Shown here piece after piece: positions 10,771 through 17,620 of a stretch of DNA of 64,000 nucleotides. The notes under the pieces are model-generated. The model made no database searches and was not told the origin of the DNA. It saw only the letters and a list, made by a program, of their open reading frames with translations. The stretch comes from Comamonadaceae bacterium (GTDB lineage Bacteria > Pseudomonadota > Gammaproteobacteria > Burkholderiales > Burkholderiaceae_C): NCBI GenBank assembly GCA_947455465.1, contig CANGNS010000004.1:102512-166511 (forward strand), given 5' to 3'. Position 1 is the stretch's first letter, and every line of letters begins with the position of its first letter. The translations under genes were made by a program, and so were the position numbers.

Positions 10771-10793
10771 CCTTGAATGATTTTCACTCAAGG
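10771..10793 (+). promoter_or_regulatory. Hairpin at the expected 5' end of the SPFH transcript
   Basis: CCTTGA (10771-10776) and TCAAGG (10788-10793) are perfect inverted copies. Beyond one A-C mismatch, two further pairs can form. The hairpin would sit at or just after the transcription start and about 50 bases before the ATG, so it may stabilise the mRNA or serve in regulation. Confidence 0.4.
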
Positions 10794-10840
10794 AAATCGA
10801 CGAAACCAAACTCAGATAAACACGCAACTGGGAGAAACAT

Positions 10841-11680
10841 ATGGAATCGGGAAAACTCAAAACCACCACTATGGTGATCATAGGCAGTCTTGCACTTTGG
10901 ATACTCTGGCCCTTTTACTCGGTCCCCACAGGCAGCCGCGGAGTCATTACCCAGTTCGGGAAAATTATTGATATTGAGCCAGAAGGCCTCACTGTTTTGC
11001 CCCCTTGGCGCAAACTATCCAATTTCAGTGTGCGCGCAGAAACTGCCGACATAGAAGGCGCCGAAGGCAGCACCAGCGATACGCAGCCGGTCAAAGTTAG
11101 CATGACCGTGCGCTACAGCATTACGCCAGACCGCGTCGCCGAGGTTTTCGAGAAATACTCGCACGATGGGAATTTATCCTCGTACGTACAAACTGCCACG
11201 CAAGAAATATTTAAGGCAGTCACTGCCAGATACACGGCGCCCGACCTGATCGCGCAGCGCTCCAAAGTATCTGCAGATATCAATTCTGCGCTGCGTGAGA
11301 AACTCGCACAGTACGGCGCACAGGTCATCAATATAGACATGCGTAATTTTTCATTTTCTGAGTCGTATATGCACGCCATTAACGACAAAGTCACCCAAGA
11401 GCAACTGCGTCTCGCAGCGGAAAATAAACTTAAAACCGTAGAGGCCGAGCAAAAACAAAAAGTCGCCATTGCTGAGGCAGAAGCAAAAGCCACTTTGGCA
11501 ACGGCGAGCGCGCAGGCCGAGTCGATCCGCCTGCAAAGCCAAGCGCTCAAACAAAGCGGCGAAGTGCTAGACCTTCGACGTATTGAAGTCGAGCGCGTGA
11601 AGGCCGAAAAATGGGATGGCAAATTACCGCAAAACATTTATGCCGGCGCGCCCATTCCGTTTTTGCAGGTGGGAAAGTAA
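10841..11680 (+). CDS. SPFH/prohibitin domain membrane protein
   Basis: A 279-residue prohibitin-like protein. A single N-terminal membrane helix (about residues 10-26) is followed by the SPFH core, which opens with PTGSRGVITQFGKI, and by a charged, alanine/glutamate-rich coiled coil from about residue 185 to 235. Family members form large membrane rings that regulate FtsH-type proteases or organise membrane domains. A GGGAG ribosome site precedes the ATG. Base composition and codon choice are visibly more A/T-rich than in neighbouring genes, which may signal transfer. It stands alone, with its own strong promoter upstream and hairpins downstream. Confidence 0.85.
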   Translation: MESGKLKTTTMVIIGSLALWILWPFYSVPTGSRGVITQFGKIIDIEPEGLTVLPPWRKLSNFSVRAETADIEGAEGSTSDTQPVKVSMTVRYSITPDRVAEVFEKYSHDGNLSSYVQTATQEIFKAVTARYTAPDLIAQRSKVSADINSALREKLAQYGAQVINIDMRNFSFSESYMHAINDKVTQEQLRLAAENKLKTVEAEQKQKVAIAEAEAKATLATASAQAESIRLQSQALKQSGEVLDLRRIEVERVKAEKWDGKLPQNIYAGAPIPFLQVGK

Positions 11681-11724
11681 AGACCACGCACAACGCCAGC
11701 CCACATTGACGATTTCGGGCAAAA

Positions 11725-11756
11725 AAATACCACCCCAGTCTCCCAAGGTGGTATTT
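11725..11756 (-). terminator. Terminator for the small leftward ORF
   Basis: A perfect 10-pair stem, AAATACCACC (11725-11734) and GGTGGTATTT (11747-11756), encloses a 12-base loop. On the minus strand the stem ends in seven thymines, giving a good intrinsic terminator for the leftward ORF ending at 11806. On the plus strand the tail is weak. Confidence 0.7.
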
Positions 11757-11779
11757 GCCGCCCGCTTTTACAGGCTATT

Positions 11780-11820
11780 GGCGGTTTGCGCGCATGCGCG
11801 CGGGTTTAGCCGCCTTTTTT
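11780..11820 (+). terminator. Possible terminator for the SPFH gene, containing a 14-base palindrome
   Basis: GGCGG (11780-11784) can pair with CCGCC (11810-11814) around a perfect palindrome GCGCGCATGCGCGC (11788-11801), and TTTTTT follows (11815-11820). It could stop rightward transcription from the SPFH gene. The right part overlaps the last codons of the leftward small ORF. Confidence 0.4.
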
Positions 11821-11976
11821 GGCGCGCTTGCCCGGGTTTTTCTTGCTGCGGGTGGCAACGCCGCGCTCCAGGCTGACGCGCTGGCCGTGGCCGCCGGTGC
11901 GGGCGTTCATGCCGGAGATGGGTTTGGGTGCCGGGGTTGCTTTGCGGTCGGCTTCGGTAACGATGGAATTGCCCAT
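11806..11976 (-). CDS. Small basic protein of unknown function (56 aa)
   Basis: The predicted 56-residue product is rich in Lys, Arg and Gly, with a strongly basic C-terminus (RSKKNPGKRAKKGG) and a central SGMNARTGGHGQRVS stretch. It has no membrane segment. Support comes from an AGGA ribosome site about nine bases before the ATG at 11976 and from a strong intrinsic terminator 50 bases beyond the stop. The same frame is open upstream into the SDR gene, but that part is its shadow. I do not recognise the family with certainty; a nucleic-acid or ribosome-associated role would fit the charge but is a guess. Confidence 0.5.
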   Translation of the reverse strand: MGNSIVTEADRKATPAPKPISGMNARTGGHGQRVSLERGVATRSKKNPGKRAKKGG

Positions 11977-12058
11977 GAGAATTTTTCCTAATGAAATGAA
12001 AACAAGGTGGCGTATTTGACCACTTTTTTGGCCGGCCCCGTCCGGGGGCCGGATCGGC

Positions 12059-12964
12059 CTAAGCGCGCAGGGCTTTTTTGAGCTCCACGCCGAGTTCGGG
12101 CTTGTGCGCAAAGGGGTCGGTCGGGTTGCGCCCGAGCAGCACATCTTCCATGCGCACTTGCACCGAGGCGATCGATTTGGGGTGGCTGTAGATGTAGAAC
12201 TGATTGGCGGCGACGGCATCAAACACTTTTTGGGCCACTTCGGCGGCGCTGACTTTGCCGCTGCTCACCGCTTTTTCGCTCATGGCCTGCCCGATCAACT
12301 GGCTGCGGGTGGCGGCGGCATCGGCTTTTTTGTCAACCGGGCGGTTGCGCTCGCTGGCGGTAATGCCGGTAGGCACAAAGAAAGGGCACAGCACGCTGGC
12401 GCTGATTTGCTCAGTTACCAAGGCCAGGTCCTGGTAGAGCGACTCGCTCATGCTGACCACGGCATGTTTGCTGACGTTGTAAATGCCCATATTGGGCGCG
12501 TTGAGCAAGCCGGCCATGCTGGCGGTGTTGACGATATGGCCTTGGTAGCTGGCGTCGCGCTTGGCAGCATCGAGCATCATGGGCGTAAAGACGCGCACGC
12601 CATGGGCTACGCCCATGAGGTTGACGCCGATCACCCACTCCCAGTCTTGCAAGGTGTTTTCCCAAATCAGGCCGCCCGAGCCGACGCCGGCGTTGTTAAA
12701 CACCAGATGTGGCGCGCCAAAACGGGCCATCGTGGCCGCGCCCAGCGCCTCCATCTGGTCGGCTTTGGACACGTCTACGCGCATGCCCAGCACCGGCGCG
12801 CCTGCGGCTTGCATTTCGGCGACGGCTTTGTCCAGCGCGTCTTGCTGCACGTCGGCCAGCACCAGGTTCATGCCCAGCCGGGCGCCAATGCGTGCGCATT
12901 CCAAGCCAAAGCCCGAGCCGGCGCCCGTCAAAACAGCGGTTTTGTTACGAAAGTCAGTAATCAT
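12059..12964 (-). CDS. SDR family NAD(P)-dependent oxidoreductase
   Basis: A 301-residue classical short-chain dehydrogenase. The cofactor motif TGAGSGFG lies at residues 13-20, NNAG at 90-93, catalytic Ser149 in NTAS, and Tyr162/Lys166 in YNVSK. About 50 residues beyond the usual 250-residue core form a C-terminal extension. The substrate is unknown. It is the last gene of the leftward chain desaturase-GST-SDR, 30 bases after the GST gene. Confidence 0.85.
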   Translation of the reverse strand: MITDFRNKTAVLTGAGSGFGLECARIGARLGMNLVLADVQQDALDKAVAEMQAAGAPVLGMRVDVSKADQMEALGAATMARFGAPHLVFNNAGVGSGGLIWENTLQDWEWVIGVNLMGVAHGVRVFTPMMLDAAKRDASYQGHIVNTASMAGLLNAPNMGIYNVSKHAVVSMSESLYQDLALVTEQISASVLCPFFVPTGITASERNRPVDKKADAAATRSQLIGQAMSEKAVSSGKVSAAEVAQKVFDAVAANQFYIYSHPKSIASVQVRMEDVLLGRNPTDPFAHKPELGVELKKALRA

Positions 12965-12994
12965 GAAAACATCCCATCAAAGAAAAAAAGAGGT

Positions 12995-13945
12995 TCAGGC
13001 ACTCTGGGCGCGCAGCACATAGCCGATGCGCGGAAAGTGCACATGCACCGTGCCCACGCGCGCATCCTGGCGCGCCAAGGTGTAGCGGGTGCGGGTGGCG
13101 GCCACCAGTAGGCCCTCGGTGGGCTCAGGGCCAAAGCTTTCGGCCGTAATCGCCACCGCGCTGCCCAGCGCGATGCCATGCTCGTCTTGGAAAACCGTGT
13201 CCGGCGCAATCGCCAGGGGCGTGCTGGCCTGCGCCAAGGCGATGGCGTCGTTAGCCTCCATCGGGCGCACAGTGCCGTGGCCCAGTGCGGCCATGCGGTC
13301 CATCCAGGCCAACACCGCCGGTGTGGCGTCCAAAATGCCCGCCATGCCGGGCACCACGCGCCGGGTAAACCAAAGGGGGTGGTAGGCCGCAAAGTCGGCC
13401 ACCGAAGGCGCCTCGCCGAGCAAAAACGGCTGCGCTTGCAGCATGTGCGCTAAGCGTCGCAAGTACGACTTGTAAACGCCTGCCGCGTCGCCCGGGCGCA
13501 TGCGCTGCTGCCCGCCGGACATGGCCGCGCGGTCGGCCACAAAGGCCTGCGCCACCGCGGGCGGCGCTTTGGCAAACAGCTGCGCGGCACCGGCGGGGCT
13601 GAGGTTGTAGGCCATGGCGGCCCAAAACAGCGTGGTGTCGGCCCATTGCGCCAAGGTGCGGGCCAGGCCTTTGCTGGCCTCGGGGTACAGGCTGGGAGCG
13701 GCCTGCAGATGCTCAAGCACCTCGCAAATGAGGGCGCTGTCGCAGTAGATATCCGCGCCGATTTGCAAAAACGGGGTTTTGCGGTAACCGCCGGTAAGGG
13801 CCTGCACATCGGGCTTGGGCATGATGCTGGGCACGGTCACGCCGTGCCAGGTCAGGCCTTTGTAGCCCATCACTAGGCGGATTTTTTCGGAAAAAGGCGA
13901 GCTGGCGTAGTGGTGCAAGACAGGCAGATGGGCGTGCTCAGGCAT
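12995..13945 (-). CDS. Glutathione S-transferase family protein with extra C-terminal domain
   Basis: A 316-residue protein. The N-terminal thioredoxin-like domain (about residues 5-85) begins with LHHYASSPFSEKIRL, whose Ser sits where the catalytic residue is expected, and includes the cis-Pro of KTPFLQIG. A helical GST domain continues to about residue 215. The last 100 residues are not part of a normal GST (usual length 200-230) and look beta-rich. The ATG at 13945 has a GGAG upstream and overlaps the desaturase stop by eight bases. The substrate is unknown; gene order ties it to lipid modification. Confidence 0.78.
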   Translation of the reverse strand: MPEHAHLPVLHHYASSPFSEKIRLVMGYKGLTWHGVTVPSIMPKPDVQALTGGYRKTPFLQIGADIYCDSALICEVLEHLQAAPSLYPEASKGLARTLAQWADTTLFWAAMAYNLSPAGAAQLFAKAPPAVAQAFVADRAAMSGGQQRMRPGDAAGVYKSYLRRLAHMLQAQPFLLGEAPSVADFAAYHPLWFTRRVVPGMAGILDATPAVLAWMDRMAALGHGTVRPMEANDAIALAQASTPLAIAPDTVFQDEHGIALGSAVAITAESFGPEPTEGLLVAATRTRYTLARQDARVGTVHVHFPRIGYVLRAQSA

Positions 13946-15017
13946 GGGCAGCTCCGGTAGAGGTTTTGGGTTTGCGGGGCGCAAAAATCAGGTGCAAGGT
14001 GTCGGGTATGTCACGCACCTCGGCCCCGTCGAGCACGCCGCGCGCTTGCAAGGCGCGGTGCAAAGCGGGCAAGTGGTAGTGCGGCACGGCCGGGTACAAA
14101 TGGTGCTCCAGGTGGTAGTTCACATGGTGCGGGAACAAGAGCGCGCCCAGCACCCGGTTGGCCAAACTGCCAAAAGTGCGGTTGCTGCGTGCGGCGGTCA
14201 GCGGCGAGGACAAATCATGCACCGCGCCGTGCTCGCAAATGGCGCGCAGACGCAAGATGGGCTGCAGCGCCGTCATCAGCGGCACGATCCACACCACCAA
14301 ATACACCGCCAGCCCATGCCAGCCGGCCAGGGCCAAGGCCAGCAGCGGCATGGCGATATGGGCGGCAACCACAAAGTAGCGGTCTTGCCGGGCAGCTTTG
14401 CGCAGTTGGGGCGAGGTGTCGTTGAGCGGGCGGATGGCGCGCTGCGTGTCTTCGTTGATCGCAGGCGCACCAAAAAAATAGGCGTAAGTTTTCCAGGCAT
14501 TCCAGCCGATGATGTCCTGGCCTAGTTTGCGCAGCAAATAGCGTTTACCGCGCGGGTAGCCGCCGTGGATGGCGGTGTCGGGGTCCTCGCTGCCATACAG
14601 GTCGTTGTGGTGCAGGCGGTGCGTCACCCGGTAGGTGCACATGGAAACACCGCTGCTCATGCCGATCAAGCGGCCCAGCAGGTCATTGGCGCCCCGGTGC
14701 GAGAGCAAACGGTAATGCGCCGCCTCGTGCGACAAGATAAACAAGCTGTGTTGGGCCACGCCCATCAAGGCGATGCCAGCCAGCATCCAGGGGCTGCCCC
14801 ACAGGCCGACGATCAGCGCGGCCGCGACGGCCAAAAGCACACCGGTTTGGGCCATGGCCCCTATCGAGCGCAGGTCATCAAGCTGGGTAAAGGGCTGCAG
14901 CTCCTGCGCACTCAGGGCTTTGCGGGCCTGGGCGTTGAGGGCGCCTGGGGCGCGCAAATCATCGCGAAACTCTTCCCCAAGTAAGGGGCCGTGGGTGGGG
15001 ACGTCTGGCTGCATCAT
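13938..15017 (-). CDS. Membrane fatty acid desaturase
   Basis: A 359-residue membrane di-iron desaturase/hydroxylase. The three histidine boxes are complete: HEAAH at 97-101, HRLHH at 133-137, and HHVNYHLEHH close to residue 300. Two pairs of hydrophobic helices flank them, as usual in the FA_desaturase family. The likely substrate is a membrane or CoA/ACP-bound acyl chain, but position and substrate cannot be read from the sequence. It lies in the leftward acyl-metabolism block, 33 bases after the MDR gene, and is coupled to the GST gene. Confidence 0.88.
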   Translation of the reverse strand: MMQPDVPTHGPLLGEEFRDDLRAPGALNAQARKALSAQELQPFTQLDDLRSIGAMAQTGVLLAVAAALIVGLWGSPWMLAGIALMGVAQHSLFILSHEAAHYRLLSHRGANDLLGRLIGMSSGVSMCTYRVTHRLHHNDLYGSEDPDTAIHGGYPRGKRYLLRKLGQDIIGWNAWKTYAYFFGAPAINEDTQRAIRPLNDTSPQLRKAARQDRYFVVAAHIAMPLLALALAGWHGLAVYLVVWIVPLMTALQPILRLRAICEHGAVHDLSSPLTAARSNRTFGSLANRVLGALLFPHHVNYHLEHHLYPAVPHYHLPALHRALQARGVLDGAEVRDIPDTLHLIFAPRKPKTSTGAAHA

Positions 15018-15050
15018 CGTGGCTCCTGCGTGGGCGAAGGCGCGGGTGCT

Positions 15051-16067
15051 TTAGATCAGCTTGACCAGCTGCTTGCCAAAATTGCGGCCGCTAAGCAATC
15101 CCAAAAACGCCTGGGGTGCGCTCTCAATGCCCTGCGCGACGGTCTCGCGGGCGCGCAGCGCGCCACTGGCGACCAAGCCGGCCAGTTCGGCCAGCGCCGC
15201 GGGCCACACCTGAGGATGCTCGCTCACGATAAAGCCCTGAAAACGCAGGCGCTGCATCAAGATCAGTTGGGGCGCCGCCATGGGGATGGGGGCGCCGTTG
15301 TAGCCGGCAATCATGCCGCATACCGCCACGCGGCCAAAGGCGTTCATCAGCGGCAAGACGGCATTCATGACCCTGCCGCCCACGTTCTCAAAATAGCCTT
15401 CAATGCCCTGCGGGCATACAGCCCGCAGGGCGGCTGACAGACTGGCTGCGTCAGCGTGCTGCTTGTAATCGATACAGGCATCAAAGCCGAGTTCATCGAC
15501 CACATAAGCGCATTTGTCCGGTCCGCCGGCAATCCCCACGACGCGGCAGCCGCGCGCCCTGGCCAGCGCGCCAAAGGCACTGCCCACGGCGCCCGATGCG
15601 GCGCTGACCACCACCGTGTCGCCCGCCTTGGGCGCGATGATGTGCACCAAGCCGTAGTAGGCCGTCACGCCCGGCATGCCGACGGCGCCCAGGTAGGCGC
15701 TCAGAGGCACTTGGCGGTCGTCGACTTTGCGCAACATAGCGATGGTGGCCGAGGTGACAAGCCCGTACTCTTGCCAGCCACCCATGCCCACCACTTTGTC
15801 GCCGATGGCAAAAGCCTTGTTACCCGACTGCAGCACTTCGCCTACCGTGCCGCCCAGCATGGGCTGGCCCAAAGGCTGAGGCTCGGCATAGCTTTTGCCA
15901 TCGTTCATACGCCCGCGCATGTAAGGGTCCAGGCTCAGGTAGTGGTGGCGCACCAGCACTTCGCCCTCGCCCACCTCGGGAGCGGGCGCGCTGACCAATG
16001 CAAAGTTCTCCAAGCTGGCCTGTCCGCTGGGCCGGCTGATCAGGTGGATTTGGCGATTAGTGGTCAT
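15051..16067 (-). CDS. NADP-dependent oxidoreductase (leukotriene/prostaglandin-reductase-like MDR)
   Basis: A 338-residue medium-chain reductase of the YncB/CurA/PTGR type. Typical features are LSLDPYMRGRMND in the N-terminal domain and the NADP site VSAASGAVGSAFGALAR. These enzymes reduce the double bond of alpha,beta-unsaturated ketones or aldehydes; the actual substrate is unknown. The ATG at 16067 has a GGAG five bases upstream; the upstream extension to 16169 has no family character. It is 14 bases from the thioesterase gene, within the same leftward operon. Confidence 0.85.
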   Translation of the reverse strand: MTTNRQIHLISRPSGQASLENFALVSAPAPEVGEGEVLVRHHYLSLDPYMRGRMNDGKSYAEPQPLGQPMLGGTVGEVLQSGNKAFAIGDKVVGMGGWQEYGLVTSATIAMLRKVDDRQVPLSAYLGAVGMPGVTAYYGLVHIIAPKAGDTVVVSAASGAVGSAFGALARARGCRVVGIAGGPDKCAYVVDELGFDACIDYKQHADAASLSAALRAVCPQGIEGYFENVGGRVMNAVLPLMNAFGRVAVCGMIAGYNGAPIPMAAPQLILMQRLRFQGFIVSEHPQVWPAALAELAGLVASGALRARETVAQGIESAPQAFLGLLSGRNFGKQLVKLI

Positions 16068-16081
16068 GGTGGCTCCGTCTA

Positions 16082-16561
16082 TCACTGAGGGGACGCGGAT
16101 CGCTGCAAAAGCGTAGCCGAGCGCGCCGGGTCTTTGAGGTATTTGAAGGTCCCCATGGCCGTGGCACAAGCCCGGCCTTTGGCGTCATACACCGTGGACT
16201 GGGTAAACGCCAGCGTCGCCGTACGGTGCAAAAGCGTGCCGCGCGCGGTCAAGGGGCCGATGGCCGCTTGCATAAAACTGGTTTTCATCTCGATGGTGAC
16301 CACGCCGTTGGCTGGCGTGTCGCTGCGCGCCGCAGTCGCCATAGACACATCAAGCAAGGTCATCAAAGCCCCGCCGTGCGTCACGCCCAGCGAGTTGGCG
16401 TGCTCAGCCCGGGGCGCAAAAGCGATTTCGGAGCTGCCCTGCCCGCAACTGCGCAGTTCAAAGCCCAAATGGTCCACAAAGGGGATACGTACCCCATTGC
16501 CGGCCAGCAGGCGCCAAGAGGCCGCCTCGGGGCTCAAGGGCGGCGCATCGCTGTCAGCCAC
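16082..16561 (-). CDS. PaaI-type hotdog acyl-CoA thioesterase
   Basis: A 159-residue single hotdog-fold protein. The motif NSLGVTHGGALMTLLDVSM is the central helix of the PaaI/YdiI group, with the HGG turn and the acidic residue that activates water. It should hydrolyse an acyl- or arylacyl-CoA in the cytoplasm, preventing CoA trapping during catabolism. It overlaps the end of the upstream SDR gene by eight bases, which indicates coupling. Confidence 0.85.
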   Translation of the reverse strand: MADSDAPPLSPEAASWRLLAGNGVRIPFVDHLGFELRSCGQGSSEIAFAPRAEHANSLGVTHGGALMTLLDVSMATAARSDTPANGVVTIEMKTSFMQAAIGPLTARGTLLHRTATLAFTQSTVYDAKGRACATAMGTFKYLKDPARSATLLQRSASPQ

Positions 16562-17345
16562 CGGCCACCACGCTGACGCCGCCGTCCACCGCCAGCCATT
16601 GGCCGGTGATGTGTTTGCCCGCGTCAGAGGCGTACAAAAGGCACAGGCCCTTCAGGTCTTCGTCATCACCCAGGCGCTTGAGTGGCGCATGCGCGGCCAG
16701 GCGGTCTTCTCCCATCGCTTTTAAGGTGCCGGCGGTCATACGGCTGGGGAAGAAGCCCGGGCAAATGGCGTTGACCGTGATGTTGTACTTGCCCCACTCC
16801 GCGCCCAGCGTGCGCGTGAAATTGATCACCGCGCCTTTGGAGGTGTTGTAGGCGATCGTATTCATGCCTTCGGGGTTGCCCCCCAGTCCGGCGATGGAGG
16901 CTACGTTGATGATGCGGCCCGAGCGCCGTGCAATCATGCTTTTCTTGGCAATGGCCTGGCTGAGCAAAAAGTAGCCGCGCACATTGAGGTTCATCACTTT
17001 GTCCCAGGCCTCGACCGGGTGGTCTTCGGCGGGGGCACCCCAGGCGGCGCCGGCGTTGTTGACCAAGATATCCACATCGCCCATACGCTGCAGGGTTTCA
17101 TCGGCCAGGCGGGCGATTTCGCTGTCCTGGGCGCAGTCGGCGGCGATCCAGCGCGCATCAATGCCAGCGGCTTGCAGCTCGGCAGCGGCCTCCTCCAGGT
17201 CGGAGGCTTTGCGCGAGCTGAGCATAATTTTGGCGCCGGCCTCGCCCAAGGCATGGGCCATTTGCAAACCCAGGCCGCGTGAGCCACCGGTCACCAAGGC
17301 GGTTTTGCCGGTCAAATCGAACAACTGCTGAATAGTGCGTGTCAT
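16554..17345 (-). CDS. SDR family oxidoreductase
   Basis: A 263-residue classical short-chain dehydrogenase with TGGSRGLG at residues 19-26, NNAG, the serine of NVASIAGLGG, and the YNTSK pair. The C-terminus (ITGQWLAVDGGVSVVAGG) is the normal end of a full-length SDR. It may act on 3-hydroxyacyl-CoA or a related alcohol, judging only from its place between acyl-CoA dehydrogenase and thioesterase genes. The ATG at 17345 gives the family N-terminus; the open frame extends to 17648 over the small membrane gene. Confidence 0.87.
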   Translation of the reverse strand: MTRTIQQLFDLTGKTALVTGGSRGLGLQMAHALGEAGAKIMLSSRKASDLEEAAAELQAAGIDARWIAADCAQDSEIARLADETLQRMGDVDILVNNAGAAWGAPAEDHPVEAWDKVMNLNVRGYFLLSQAIAKKSMIARRSGRIINVASIAGLGGNPEGMNTIAYNTSKGAVINFTRTLGAEWGKYNITVNAICPGFFPSRMTAGTLKAMGEDRLAAHAPLKRLGDDEDLKGLCLLYASDAGKHITGQWLAVDGGVSVVAGG

Positions 17346-17389
17346 AGGGGTTCCAAAAACAGGGTTAAAGATCAAAGAGTTTTGCAGGC

Positions 17390-17620
17390 TTACAGGTCTT
17401 CCTCGCGCATGCGCGAGCGCAGCACGATCAGGCCCACGCCTGCCAACGCCGCCAGCAGACCGATGCCAAAAATGGCACCGTTGCCCGCCGCGCCCTCTTG
17501 GGCCGCGAAGTGCCCCAGCACCATAGAGAGCAAGCCGCCGTAAATCAGAATCCAGGTGATGCGCTCTAAGCGCAGCAAGCGCACATTGGTGGTGCCGTTG
17601 TATTTTTTGAAAAAAGCCAT
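17390..17620 (-). CDS. Small two-helix membrane protein of unknown function
   Basis: A 76-residue protein with a basic N-terminus, two predicted membrane helices (about residues 22-38 and 48-68) and a charged C-terminus (RSRMREEDL). Its ATG shares one base with the stop codon of the acyl-CoA dehydrogenase gene (TGATG), so it is probably translated by re-initiation. I do not recognise a named family. Its place inside a beta-oxidation operon suggests a membrane partner for the electron or acyl flow, but that is only context. Confidence 0.65.
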   Translation of the reverse strand: MAFFKKYNGTTNVRLLRLERITWILIYGGLLSMVLGHFAAQEGAAGNGAIFGIGLLAALAGVGLIVLRSRMREEDL

